NCBI RefSeq assembly: GCF_014855495.1
Contig: NZ_JACYFJ010000009.1
Span: forward strand, 1 to 64,000
From: Euzebyella saccharophila
GTDB taxonomy: Bacteria; Bacteroidota; Bacteroidia; Flavobacteriales; Flavobacteriaceae
Direction: 5' to 3'
Length of the DNA: 64,000 nucleotides
Of the stretch, positions 18,085 through 26,799 are shown one piece after another; positions within the stretch are counted from its first letter, which is position 1; every line of letters begins with the position of its first letter. A program made the translations under genes and the position numbers. Under the pieces are notes generated by a model. That model saw only the letters and a program-made list of their open reading frames with translations. It was not told where the DNA came from and ran no database searches.

Positions 18085-19176
18085 ATGGCCGTAAAAACTC
18101 TGGATACCAAGCTAATTAAGCAGTTGATAGATTCCCCCGAAACGGCTATTGAACATATCAACCTAGTTTATGTTACGGAAGAACATCTTTCCATAGTACG
18201 TAAAAAAAATCAGGATAATTTTATCTACCTATCCCCTAAAGGTCCCCTTACCGAAGAACAGCAATTAGAACGAATAAATAGTCTAGTGATTCCTCCGGCT
18301 TGGGAAGAAGTTAGAATCACCCATCTAGAAAATGGCCATTTGCAGGCCATAGGTAAGGATGAAAAAAAACGAAAACAATACAGGTATCATAGTCTTTGGA
18401 CCAAGGTTAGAAATCAAACCAAGTTCTACCGAATGTCCTTCTTTGGTAAAGTACTCCCCAAAATAAGAAAACAAGTAGAAAAAGACATGGAACTAAAGGG
18501 ATGGCCGCGAAGAAAAGTGCTTGCCCTGGTGGTCAAATTAATGGAAGAGACCCATATTCGTATAGGTAATGAGCAATACGCCCGAAGGAATAAATCGTAC
18601 GGACTCACTACTCTAAGAAAAAAACATGTGGATGCCTATAAAGATAAATTACGATTTCATTTTACGGGTAAAAAGGGTAAAGAGCATAAAATAACCCTAC
18701 GGAACAAAAAGTTGATAAAACTAGTAAACAGATGCGAGGAAATACCCGGTTGGGAACTTTTTAAGTTCTATGACAAAAATGGGGAGAAGCAGGTGATAGA
18801 CAGTGAAATGGTCAATGAGTATATTAAAGAAATCAGCGGTTATTCCTTTACAGCCAAAGATTTTAGGACCTGGGCGGCTACCGTGGTATTTTTTGACACT
18901 CTTTTAGAGCTGCCACCCGCAGAAGAGAAGAAACAAATACATAAAAATGTGCTAGCCGGTTTCGATGCCGCTGCTAAAGCCTTAGGAAACACTAGAAATG
19001 TATGCAGAAAATATTATGTACACCCCTTACTGGTAAAAGAATATGAGGAAGGTAGTTTGGACCAAACATTTAAGAAGGCAAATAATTATAGGAATGGCCG
19101 GCATTTTACCTCTTCTGAAAAAGCAATCCTCAAAAGAATTGAAAAATTCAATCCCCTTGAGGAATGTATTTCTTGA
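18085..19176 (+). CDS. DNA topoisomerase IB
   Basis: The 363-residue enzyme has the poxvirus-like bacterial layout: an N-terminal beta domain (about 25-105) and a catalytic domain (about 110-350). Motifs include LVIPPAWEEV, the Arg-bearing ETHIRIGNEQYARRNKSYGL, the KDFRTWAAT box and the nucleophile region CRKYYVHP (Tyr310/311). It relaxes supercoils by a 3'-phosphotyrosyl intermediate. This is a sporadic, accessory topoisomerase in bacteria and often lies with general-stress genes, as here. Confidence 0.95.
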   Translation: MAVKTLDTKLIKQLIDSPETAIEHINLVYVTEEHLSIVRKKNQDNFIYLSPKGPLTEEQQLERINSLVIPPAWEEVRITHLENGHLQAIGKDEKKRKQYRYHSLWTKVRNQTKFYRMSFFGKVLPKIRKQVEKDMELKGWPRRKVLALVVKLMEETHIRIGNEQYARRNKSYGLTTLRKKHVDAYKDKLRFHFTGKKGKEHKITLRNKKLIKLVNRCEEIPGWELFKFYDKNGEKQVIDSEMVNEYIKEISGYSFTAKDFRTWAATVVFFDTLLELPPAEEKKQIHKNVLAGFDAAAKALGNTRNVCRKYYVHPLLVKEYEEGSLDQTFKKANNYRNGRHFTSSEKAILKRIEKFNPLEECIS

Positions 19177-19389
19177 TCAATCTACACGTTCTACTTCGCT
19201 TTCGCTTTTAAGAACATGGTCGCCATCTTCCTGTTCAATATATAAAGCTTTATTGCCCTCTTCTCCTTTTCTAGTTACTTCATTACCCTTTATTTTTTTA
19301 GTAACTTCTTTGGTATAGGTCTCTTTCACTTTTCCTTTAGCGCTGCCATTACCCCATTCCCACTTAACATTCGTTCCTTTTTGTATCAT
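19177..19389 (-). CDS. DUF2945 (HVA1 family) small protein
   Basis: This 70-residue SH3/Tudor-like protein has the family signature KGTNVKWEWGNGSAKGKVKE and the C-terminal LYIEQEDGDHVLKSESEVE. The function is unknown; relatives are small, cytoplasmic and often in stress loci. Its stop codon abuts the topoisomerase stop, so the two genes converge with no spacer. Confidence 0.85.
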   Translation of the reverse strand: MIQKGTNVKWEWGNGSAKGKVKETYTKEVTKKIKGNEVTRKGEEGNKALYIEQEDGDHVLKSESEVERVD

Positions 19390-19400
19390 GATTTTTCATT

Positions 19401-19595
19401 TTAATTATTTAAGTGAATTTCACTAAATACCAGTGTAAATAAGTCCCCTATAGCATTGAATACGAACTCTTTTGCCCCGGAAGGCTTTCCCATCAATTCT
19501 TTTAGTTTTTGAACAAAAGTACTGTTACTGAAATAATTAGCTTTGGGATGTTTATGGATGACAAGTGGTAGGCATCCTTTAAAAAAATCTGCCAT
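19401..19595 (-). CDS. Possible small hypothetical protein
   Basis: A 64-residue frame that fills the gap between the DUF2945 gene and the divergent DUF2383 gene. Composition is protein-like (FFKGCLPLVIHKHPKANYF, then FVQKLKELMGKPSGAKEFVF) and it would form an operon with DUF2945 (11-bp gap). No family is recognised and no ribosome site is visible, so it may be chance. Confidence 0.35.
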   Translation of the reverse strand: MADFFKGCLPLVIHKHPKANYFSNSTFVQKLKELMGKPSGAKEFVFNAIGDLFTLVFSEIHLNN

Positions 19596-19612
19596 TAATA
19601 AAAAGATAAATT

Positions 19613-20062
19613 ATGAGTACATATACAGAAAAAGTCGGAAGTCAATTAAATAATATTTTGGAACGTACATATGACGCTGAGAAAGGTTATTTAAAAGCGG
19701 CGGAAAATGTAGCGAATTCCAATCTCAAGAGCTATTTTAAAAAGAAGGCTCAGGAACGCTATGATTTCGGTCACGCCTTAAAATCGGAAATAAAGCAATT
19801 CAATCAAGATGTGGACAAAGGAGATAGCTTTGCCAGTAAGGCCCACCGCTCATGGATGGATGTTAAAGAATGGTTTTCAGCGGATAGTGAAGAAGCAATG
19901 TTAGAAGAGGCTATTAAAGGCGAAAAAGCGGCCATTGAACAATATGAAGAAGTTTTGGATGAAACCAATCTACCTCCAAGTACGGAAACCTTACTCACCC
20001 AACAAAAGAATAAAATTGTTGGAGGATTGAAGAACATTGTAAAACTTGAAGATTTAGCATAA
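19613..20062 (+). CDS. DUF2383 four-helix-bundle protein (PA2169 family)
   Basis: This 149-residue, ferritin-like helical protein has typical segments LNNILERTYDAEKGYLKAAE, FKKKAQERYDFGHALKSEI and EEAIKGEKAAIEQYEEVL. The family is cytoplasmic or periplasmic and of unknown chemistry. It is part of the stress-type gene string and has its own terminator. Confidence 0.85.
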   Translation: MSTYTEKVGSQLNNILERTYDAEKGYLKAAENVANSNLKSYFKKKAQERYDFGHALKSEIKQFNQDVDKGDSFASKAHRSWMDVKEWFSADSEEAMLEEAIKGEKAAIEQYEEVLDETNLPPSTETLLTQQKNKIVGGLKNIVKLEDLA

Positions 20063-20083
20063 ACAGCTAAATAGATAGTATGA

Positions 20084-20108
20084 AAAGGCGCCTTTAGGGC
20101 GTCTTTTT
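20084..20108 (+). terminator. Terminator after DUF2383
   Basis: The stem AAGGCGCC/GGCGTCTT (one G-T pair) is followed by a run of Ts. Confidence 0.7.
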
Positions 20109-20333
20109 TTATGTTAGCAATCCTGCTTTTCAAGATAATGGTAGCAATCCGGAAGCTACGTCCACAATTAGATTAGCCTGTGGAAAAAGTTAAATTTTAA
20201 AACTTTAGATGAATCAATTTTGAAATGGATTAGGTTAATTGGAACTAATTGATTTTCGGAATTTTACATCATACCAATAAGGATAATCCTTGTGTGGTAA
20301 TTGTAAAACATATTAACCCTAAAACAATAAATT

Positions 20334-20495
20334 ATGTTACGTTGGACAGTTATATTCGTTATATTGGCTATAGTAGCCGCAGTATTTGGATTTGGTGGAA
20401 TTGCAGCAGGTGCAGCAAGTATCGCTAAAATCTTATTCTTTATCTTTTTAGTACTATTCGTTATTTCCCTTTTTATGGGCAGGAAAAGTATTTAG
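20334..20495 (+). CDS. DUF1328 small membrane protein
   Basis: A 53-residue protein beginning [20 protein letters not shown] and ending FMGRKSI. It is almost entirely two membrane helices separated by [12 protein letters not shown], the hallmark of the DUF1328/YtjA family. These tiny inner-membrane proteins are common in stress-induced gene groups; the function is not known. The whole protein fits the family length of about 54. Confidence 0.9.
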   Translation: MLRWTVIFVILAIVAAVFGFGGIAAGAASIAKILFFIFLVLFVISLFMGRKSI

Positions 20496-20552
20496 ACCAC
20501 AAAGACTTTCCAATAAACAAGTAAATTATAATTAATCTTAAATTTTGTGAAA

Positions 20553-20744
20553 ATGAGAAAATCAGCATATTACTTTATGACTCTTTGCGCACTAGTTTTT
20601 TCCTTAAGCGCATTTAATAGTTGTAGAGAAGAAAAATCCACCGGTGAAAAAATTGAGGACACTATGGATGAAGTTGGAGATGATATTGAAGAAGGTGCAG
20701 AGGATGTAGAGGATGAAGTAGAAGACGCCGTAGACGACAATTAA
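20553..20744 (+). CDS. Small acidic lipoprotein
   Basis: The ATG at 20553 gives 63 residues; a GTG two codons upstream is also possible. A lipoprotein signal ends SAFNSC and the mature part is nearly all Asp and Glu (EEKSTGEKIEDTMDEVGDD, then repeated EDVEDEVEDAVDDN). It would be a flexible, highly charged envelope protein. It lies 57 bp after DUF1328 on the same strand and ends before a terminator. The family is unnamed but common in flavobacteria. Confidence 0.75.
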   Translation: MRKSAYYFMTLCALVFSLSAFNSCREEKSTGEKIEDTMDEVGDDIEEGAEDVEDEVEDAVDDN

Positions 20745-20778
20745 AAAGCCTCTTTTTCTAAAGAGTGAATTTTATATG

Positions 20779-20809
20779 ACGGGTCTTCTCAGTGGGAAGG
20801 CCCGTTTTT
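20779..20809 (+). terminator. Terminator after the acidic lipoprotein
   Basis: The hairpin ACGGGTCTTC...GGAAGGCCCGT (one bulge) is followed by TTTTT. Confidence 0.8.
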
Positions 20810-20831
20810 GTTTGATAACTAAAATAAAATT

Positions 20832-21152
20832 ATGGAAGAATACGCAAAACATGAGAAAGATCTCATAAGAAAATATGAAGCTAAAGGATATTCTAAAAAT
20901 TTTAGATATGCTAACGGTAAATTGGTGGACACGGAAACAAAAAAGGAGTATGGCCCCAATGAAATTACGGTGATAGAAGAACATAGATACGAGGGTATGA
21001 GCAACCCTTCTGATATGTCCATTCTATATGTCATAGAAACTTCGGATAATGAAAAAGGAATCTTTCTTATGGCATATGGTCCCAATGCGGATACGGATAC
21101 TGCGGAATTTTTTAAAGAAATACCAAAAGAGAATTTCGTGGAGAATGAGTAA
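20832..21152 (+). CDS. Small conserved protein, often mislabelled phosphoribosylpyrophosphate synthetase
   Basis: The 106-residue protein has the family core YSKNFRYANGKLVD, YGPNEITVIEEHRYEGMS and NPSDMSILYVIETSDNEKG, ending with an AYGPNAD motif. Relatives in Bacteroidetes carry the database name PRPP synthetase, but the protein is a third of that enzyme's length and lacks its PRPP-binding loop. The role is unknown; it is probably cytoplasmic. It has its own terminator. Confidence 0.7.
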   Translation: MEEYAKHEKDLIRKYEAKGYSKNFRYANGKLVDTETKKEYGPNEITVIEEHRYEGMSNPSDMSILYVIETSDNEKGIFLMAYGPNADTDTAEFFKEIPKENFVENE

Positions 21153-21176
21153 ATTTTATTTTCCTATATTAAATAA

Positions 21177-21207
21177 AAATGCGACCCCTTTCTCGGTCGC
21201 ATTTTTT
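21177..21207 (+). terminator. Terminator between converging small genes
   Basis: The stem AAATGCGACC/GGTCGCATTT has a CCTTTCTC loop and T run. It can serve both strands. Confidence 0.85.
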
Positions 21208-21230
21208 CATTCCCATTTTTCATCCAAATC

Positions 21231-21470
21231 TTAATTATTTCTTAGCGCCTTTATCAGTTCACTTTTGTTCATTTGTGACCTGCCTTCTATGTCCACTTTT
21301 TTAGCTTGCTCGTAAAGTTGCTGTTTAGTTCGTTCCTCATAGGTTTTTGCCTTTCCGCCCTTTTTTCCAGAGTCATCTGTATTTGCAATACGTTCAGCCT
21401 TTTCTTGACTATAACCTTTTTCCCTCAAGGCCTCATATTGGTCTTCATTCTTAATACTAGGTCTGTCCAT
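21231..21470 (-). CDS. DUF7218-like protein with Rho-N/SAP-type C-terminus
   Basis: This 79-residue basic protein starts MDRPSIKNEDQYEALREKGY with SQEKAERIAN, the DUF7218 pattern. It ends LYEQAKKVDIEGRSQMNKSE with LIKALRN, which resembles the Rho N-terminal or SAP helical motif that binds nucleic acid. Small proteins of this kind occur in stress-induced gene sets. The nucleic-acid role is inferred. Confidence 0.75.
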   Translation of the reverse strand: MDRPSIKNEDQYEALREKGYSQEKAERIANTDDSGKKGGKAKTYEERTKQQLYEQAKKVDIEGRSQMNKSELIKALRNN

Positions 21471-21685
21471 GTTTTTTCTTTAAAATTAAATAGAATCACA
21501 TAGGACTTAGCACCTTTTCACTACCAAAATTACCTTTAAAAGCTATTAATTAATTTAATATTCATCTAGATTGTCAAGAGGATGTAGAATTTATTTCTTC
21601 TTCCATAACAAATTTGAATAGAAAGCCTATGGAATGGGGATAAACTATTGATCAAAAACGTTAAATTTAACATTGGTATTATAAC

Positions 21686-21706
21686 TATCTTTGACCCCTT
21701 GGGTCA
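21686..21706 (+). promoter_or_regulatory. -7 box and adjoining dyad before the AraC-RR-HK operon
   Basis: A -7 element TATCTTTG (21686-21693) is followed at once by the dyad TGACCC-CTT-GGGTCA (21692-21706), which would cover the transcription start. There is no TTG at ideal spacing. The dyad is a plausible operator; AraC-type autoregulation is possible. Confidence 0.45.
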
Positions 21707-21724
21707 TTGACCGAAGCTTGAACA

Positions 21725-22276
21725 ATGAAATTTCGATTGAATTACAACCCAAAGGAGTTGAGCCAAAAAGTTATTGCTAAAGAGCTTAACAAATTAGGGA
21801 TATCCCATTCTTTTACCGATAACGGATTACTAGTCCTTACAGATAGTATTTCCAAAAAATTGAAAGAAGACCTGGACAATGTAATCGCAGGCTATGGGAT
21901 ACAGCTCACGGAAGCAGGAAAAAGTAATATTGTAGGTGATATAAAAAAGGCGATAGATGAGCTTATTTATTCCCAGAATATGCGTAAAAAAACGGTATCC
22001 GCATACTTAACAGAACGCTTGGGATACACCTATTCTTATCTGTCTAACCTGTTTTCTGAAGAAACGTATACCTCAATCGAGAATTTCATTATATTGCGTA
22101 AAATAGAGTACGCCAAAAAGCTAATTTTACAAGGCGATATGAGCTTGACAGAAATTGCCCATCAATTAGATTATAGTAGTGTGGCCCATTTATCGGGGCA
22201 ATTTAAAAAAGTGACAGGTTTAACGCCTACAACTTTTTTACGCATACTAGAAAGAAGAAAAACCGAGAACACTTAA
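21725..22276 (+). CDS. AraC-family transcriptional regulator
   Basis: A 183-residue regulator. The N-terminal 85 residues form a small alpha-beta region without a known ligand domain. The C-terminal AraC double HTH spans about 90-180 (VSAYLTERLGYTYSYLSNLF, then DMSLTEIAHQLDYSSVAHLS and GQFKKVTGLTPTTFLRI). It is the first gene of a signalling operon, 15 bp before a response regulator, suggesting it acts with the kinase pathway. Confidence 0.88.
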   Translation: MKFRLNYNPKELSQKVIAKELNKLGISHSFTDNGLLVLTDSISKKLKEDLDNVIAGYGIQLTEAGKSNIVGDIKKAIDELIYSQNMRKKTVSAYLTERLGYTYSYLSNLFSEETYTSIENFIILRKIEYAKKLILQGDMSLTEIAHQLDYSSVAHLSGQFKKVTGLTPTTFLRILERRKTENT

Positions 22277-22291
22277 TTAAAGATTACCCAA

Positions 22292-22738
22292 ATGAGTACT
22301 AAACCCATGAAGGTTGTGCTTGTAGACGACGATGAAGACGATAGAATGTTTTTCGCCGATGCGTTACAGGAAATAGAATTAAAAACAGATTTACAAGAAT
22401 TCCATAACGGACAGGAATTATTGGATTTTTTGACCGGGGACTGTGAAGAATTTCCCCAGTTAATTTTTCTAGATTTGAACATGCCCGTGATGGATGGTTT
22501 TGAATGTCTAAAGAAAATAAGGAGCAATCCAAAATTGGAAAATTTGGTAGTCGCCATATATTCTACTTCATCATCAGAAAGGGACATTGAAGAAACCTTT
22601 GTGAACGGCGCCAATATCTACATTAACAAACCCAACAAGTTTGAAGAACTAAAAAAGACCATTGCACAAGTGGTGAAAAGGAATTGGCAATACGAAGAAA
22701 ACGAACTGGACAAGGGAAATTTCCTTTTTAGAATATAA
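22292..22738 (+). CDS. Single-domain response regulator (Rcp1-like)
   Basis: The 148-residue protein is a lone receiver domain. The acidic pocket is VDDDEDD (11-17), the phospho-acceptor Asp61 lies in LIFLDLNMPVMDG, and Ser/Thr and Lys switch residues sit in YSTSSSERD and INKPNKFEEL. It has no output domain, like the receivers paired with phytochrome-type and PAS kinases. It ends 9 bp before the kinase gene. Confidence 0.93.
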   Translation: MSTKPMKVVLVDDDEDDRMFFADALQEIELKTDLQEFHNGQELLDFLTGDCEEFPQLIFLDLNMPVMDGFECLKKIRSNPKLENLVVAIYSTSSSERDIEETFVNGANIYINKPNKFEELKKTIAQVVKRNWQYEENELDKGNFLFRI

Positions 22739-22747
22739 GGTTGAAAA

Positions 22748-25354
22748 ATGGCGGATTTAGGCAACGTTGGTAAATCCAAAACGGGCATTATGCCCTACTT
22801 ACTTTTGTTGCTCTTAGCCGTCATTGTCATTTTCTATATTTCCTATACATCATTTCAACAAAATACCGCACTACGCAAGTCTACTGAACTGGTTACCCAT
22901 ACCCAGAACACCATTAATGAAATAAACATGCTGTTTGCCAACTATTCCAGTTCGCAAGCAGATGGGGTACAATTTCTAATAACAAATGATACTACCCTAA
23001 TCCCCTCAATTGGTGAATATGAAGGACTGGCAGACACCGGTCTTAAAAAACTTCGGCTTCTATTAAGCGACAATAAAGACCAGATCAGGAGACTTCAAAA
23101 AGTCCCCACATTTAGCGAAAAACTTTTCAAAGAACTTGGCACCTTAAATACAGAGAACGCACGGCTTATCTTACAATCCAGAGCACTCCGTAACAAGGTA
23201 CTTCTTATAGAAAACCAATTGGATAGTCTAACGGCCATTCAGGAAGCTATGATCGATGAGGAAAGAAGGTTGCTTAAAGAACGGAGAAAAGAGTATGAGT
23301 CCAATGTAACATTGACCCCTACCCATATTTTATACTTTGCCTTATTTGCCTTAGGAATTCTCATGTTCTCCTTCACCAAAATAAACATGGACCGCAAGCA
23401 GATGGACACCACCGGTGCCTTTTTGCGCAACATTTTGGACAATACCGATAACATTGTAAACTTCTTTCAACCTATTAGGGATAGCTCCAATAATATAATA
23501 GACTTTACCATAGGCTATTCCAATGCCCAAGGAAGAAAAGATATAGAGTTTGTACCCGATGATGCCATAGGCAGAAAGCTTTCTGAAGTTTTCCCCTTTT
23601 TAGAACAACACGAGCATGTCTCCTTTTTGGCTGAAGCCATAAAACAAAATAAAGCACTTGAAAAGGAGGCAGAGTATACTATAAATGGCAAAAAAGTATG
23701 GTTTCACACCATTGCTTCCCCTTTGGAAAATGGTGTAAGCACTACCGTAAGGAACACCACGCTAGAAAGGGAGGCCGAGAATAAGCTGTTGACATTGAAC
23801 GAACAGCTGGAAGAACGTAACCGTGCACTTATGCAGACTTCGGGATTTTTACAGAACCTTCTTTCTTCCTTTCAATACATTGTAAGTTACTTTAAAGCTA
23901 TTAGAAATGAGGCCGGTGAAATTGTAGACTTTAAGATTCTTTACACCAATGAAAAAATTATAGACCTTATGGGCAGGCCTTCCAACGAAATTGAAGGAAA
24001 GCGCATCTCAGAGGAGTATCCCTTCCTTTTTAAGAATGGGGACTTTGAAATTTATAAAAAGGTAATTGAAACCGGAGAACCGGAAGAGGTAGAAAGAGAA
24101 TACAAGCTGCCCAAAGGGGAATTTCTTTTCTGTAATGAAATAGCAGTCCTTGATGACGGTGTCACCATTCTTTCCCAGGATATCACCCAGAGAAAAGTAG
24201 CCGAGGAAGAACTTAAGCGTTCTAAGGACGCATTAGAGGTACAGAACACCATATTAAATGATGCCGAAAGAATAGCGGGAATAGGTAGCTATAATCTCAA
24301 TTTAGATAATGGCACCATGGAGTATTCCGATAATGCATTTCGATTGTTCGGATTTAAACCAGGGGAGTTTGAACCTTCTTTTGAACGCTTTTTGTCATTT
24401 TTGAGCCCCAAGGAAGCCAAGCGCTTAAAGGCTAAAAATATCAAGGCCCTAAAAGAAAAGTCAAGAACGCGAAGCAAATACAAAATAAGGACCAAGGACG
24501 GCAAAACCAAGTACATGTCCTCTATGGCCCATTTTATAGAAAAGGACGGTCAATCCTTTATGGTAGGCGTTATTAGTGATATTACCGCTAAAACAGAAAA
24601 TGAACAGAACCTGAAATTAAAGAACAGGGCGCTAAAGAGAACCAACGCAGAATTGGAATCCTTTAACCGTGTTGCCAGCCATGACCTCCAAGAACCGTTA
24701 AGAAAAATTCAGATGTTCATTAGTAGGTTATCGGATTTTGACCGAGAGAACCTTTCAGATCGAGGACAACGTTATCTTGATAAAATTGAGGATTCTGCCA
24801 ACCGCATGCAATTACTCATTAGAAATCTATTGTCTTACTCCAGGATTACAGATACGGAAGTTAGCACACCTATTAAAGTAAATCTAAATGGAGTTTTTGA
24901 AAAGGTCTTGGATGATTTTTCTGAAAGGATTAAGGAAACGGAAGCAACTATAAATGTTCCAAATTTACCCTTGGTCAACGGTACCGGCTTTCAATTAGAG
25001 CAGCTTTTTAGTAATCTTATTAGCAATGCCTTAAAGTATAAAAAACATGATCAGGCACCCATAATAGATATTTCACATGAAATTCTGGATGCTAAAAAAA
25101 TAGATGCCGATACTAATTTACCCAAAGGAAAATATCTTCTAATAACCATTAAAGATAATGGCATTGGTTTTGAACAAGAGCTGAGTAAGAAAATATTTGA
25201 ACTTTTTGAAAGACTCCATGAAAAGCATGCTTTTTCCGGTACGGGCCTGGGGTTAGCAATTTGCAAAAAAATTATAGAAAATCACCGAGGACATATCCAA
25301 GCTAAAAGTGAACCTGGAAAAGGTACCACATTTGAAGTATACCTTCCCTTTTAA
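22748..25354 (+). CDS. Membrane PAS sensor histidine kinase
   Basis: The 868-residue kinase has two membrane helices (about 15-35 and 194-212) around a CHASE3-like periplasmic helical sensor. Then come PAS domains (about 225-340, 365-485 and 495-615), a short coiled coil, HisKA with the phospho-acceptor His645 in VASHDLQEPLRKI, and HATPase_c (about 735-868) with N, G1 and G2 boxes (NLISNALKYKK, DNGIGFE, GTGLGLAICKKI). It should autophosphorylate and pass phosphate to the receiver encoded just upstream. The signal is unknown. Confidence 0.93.
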   Translation: MADLGNVGKSKTGIMPYLLLLLLAVIVIFYISYTSFQQNTALRKSTELVTHTQNTINEINMLFANYSSSQADGVQFLITNDTTLIPSIGEYEGLADTGLKKLRLLLSDNKDQIRRLQKVPTFSEKLFKELGTLNTENARLILQSRALRNKVLLIENQLDSLTAIQEAMIDEERRLLKERRKEYESNVTLTPTHILYFALFALGILMFSFTKINMDRKQMDTTGAFLRNILDNTDNIVNFFQPIRDSSNNIIDFTIGYSNAQGRKDIEFVPDDAIGRKLSEVFPFLEQHEHVSFLAEAIKQNKALEKEAEYTINGKKVWFHTIASPLENGVSTTVRNTTLEREAENKLLTLNEQLEERNRALMQTSGFLQNLLSSFQYIVSYFKAIRNEAGEIVDFKILYTNEKIIDLMGRPSNEIEGKRISEEYPFLFKNGDFEIYKKVIETGEPEEVEREYKLPKGEFLFCNEIAVLDDGVTILSQDITQRKVAEEELKRSKDALEVQNTILNDAERIAGIGSYNLNLDNGTMEYSDNAFRLFGFKPGEFEPSFERFLSFLSPKEAKRLKAKNIKALKEKSRTRSKYKIRTKDGKTKYMSSMAHFIEKDGQSFMVGVISDITAKTENEQNLKLKNRALKRTNAELESFNRVASHDLQEPLRKIQMFISRLSDFDRENLSDRGQRYLDKIEDSANRMQLLIRNLLSYSRITDTEVSTPIKVNLNGVFEKVLDDFSERIKETEATINVPNLPLVNGTGFQLEQLFSNLISNALKYKKHDQAPIIDISHEILDAKKIDADTNLPKGKYLLITIKDNGIGFEQELSKKIFELFERLHEKHAFSGTGLGLAICKKIIENHRGHIQAKSEPGKGTTFEVYLPF

Positions 25355-25714
25355 TAAATCTTGATTGCATCCTCTTCCTTTTTATTAGCCCCCACACCTT
25401 CTCTTATTGTAAACACCTGTCGTAATCTTATACCTACAAATTAGCGGTTCGTCGAGGGTTTTACAAAATTATATAACGGTATCCCAAAATTCTGTAACAC
25501 ATAACCTTTTTGATTGGGTCATATTTGTGACAAATCATAAGGGGCATGTCTTTAGTAAGGTTTTTCGGTTTAGGGTCGAAGCCAAATAAGAGAGAGCAAC
25601 ACACTCAAAACGAAATCGTTATCAACAACTTTATGCTGGGATTCACAGGCTACCTGTGAGAGATGTACAGCCACAGACTAATGTCCTATTAATATTAAAA
25701 ACAACAACGCAGCC
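25355..25714. other. Long leader region before the second AraC regulator
   Basis: These 360 bp carry no gene. A perfect 7-bp stem TCACAGG/CCTGTGA with a CTA loop lies at 25643-25659, 56 bp before the AraC start. A box resembling -7 (CATATTTG) lies near 25520. If transcription starts there, the mRNA would have a leader of about 180 nt. Confidence 0.4.
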
Positions 25715-26746
25715 ATGAGAACATTATCACTTCACACATTATCATTAGAAAAAACATTAAATGCTATCAACCTAGCCTTAGGTGGTTCTGTATCAGAATT
25801 AGGTAGTGAGAGAATTTTAGAGTTTGACAACGACTACGGAACCGGAACTATAAAGGGAATTACCCTTGAAGGTGGATTATCCTATTTACAATATGATGTT
25901 TGCTTCACAGAAGAGTTTAAGATCAGTAATGATCCTACCCCCTCAATGCCATTGTACTTCATGTATTGTCTAAAAGGTCATTTATACCAAAGATTTCAAG
26001 ATTATAGGGACAAATTATTATTAGATGAGTTTCAAACAGCCATTATGGGTGGTACCAATCATATAAATGAACTCATTTTCCCTAGTAACCAAAGAGTAAA
26101 GTTATGCATCATTAGAGCGGTAGATACAAGTACTGATTTGGATAGCAATCTTCCGTCAAGCCTTAAAAATACCATGATGGAATTATTCTCCCATGGTAAG
26201 GAACAAGACACTCCTGTAAGATACTTTGGAACTTATAACCTAAGGATCGGTGAGCAGCTGGCTCAATTAGAAAAAATTAAGCAAGAAGGTCTGGTCAAGA
26301 AATTACTTATTGAAGGTATCTTGAACCTCACCTTAGCGATGGAAATACAACACTTAAGGTCTGATTTGGAAAACGAACAGAATCCTACCGGTTCCTTAAC
26401 CCAGTACGAACTTAAATGCATTAAGGAAGTTTCCAGAAAAATTGAGGAACATCCGGAAATTCAGTATTCGATTAAATCCCTATGTATAGATTGTGGTCTT
26501 TCCGCTAGTAAACTTCAAGAAGGATTTAAATTATTACACGGTAAAACCGTTTCGGATTTTATTAGAAATGAAAGATTGAACACTGCAGAACGCCTTATTT
26601 CTACGACAGACATGAATATTAGTGAAATAGTTTATACAGTTGGTCTGTCCAGTAGGAGTTATTTCTCCAAAATATTTAAAAGAAGGTACAACTGTAGTCC
26701 AAAAATGTACCAAGACAATAAAAAATCCTTGGCTGCTACAGCTTAA
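25715..26746 (+). CDS. AraC-family transcriptional regulator
   Basis: A 343-residue protein. The N-terminal part (about 1-215) is an unassigned ligand-type domain with a cupin-like beta region (LEGGLSYLQYDVCF...MPLYFMYCLKGHLY). The C-terminal AraC HTH spans about 235-335 (YSIKSLCIDCGLSASKLQEG, then MNISEIVYTVGLSSRSYFSK and IFKRRYNCSPKMY). It stands alone, transcribed from a long leader, and shares a terminator with the converging AsmA-like gene. Confidence 0.88.
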   Translation: MRTLSLHTLSLEKTLNAINLALGGSVSELGSERILEFDNDYGTGTIKGITLEGGLSYLQYDVCFTEEFKISNDPTPSMPLYFMYCLKGHLYQRFQDYRDKLLLDEFQTAIMGGTNHINELIFPSNQRVKLCIIRAVDTSTDLDSNLPSSLKNTMMELFSHGKEQDTPVRYFGTYNLRIGEQLAQLEKIKQEGLVKKLLIEGILNLTLAMEIQHLRSDLENEQNPTGSLTQYELKCIKEVSRKIEEHPEIQYSIKSLCIDCGLSASKLQEGFKLLHGKTVSDFIRNERLNTAERLISTTDMNISEIVYTVGLSSRSYFSKIFKRRYNCSPKMYQDNKKSLAATA

Positions 26747-26770
26747 GGAATCTCACTGCTATGAGAAAGA

Positions 26771-26799
26771 AAAAAGCTCCGCACAACGGAGCTTTTTTT
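26771..26799. terminator. Bidirectional terminator
   Basis: The stem AAAAGCTCCG/CGGAGCTTTT has a CACAA loop with A and T runs on both sides. The stop codon of the minus-strand gene overlaps its right end. Confidence 0.85.
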
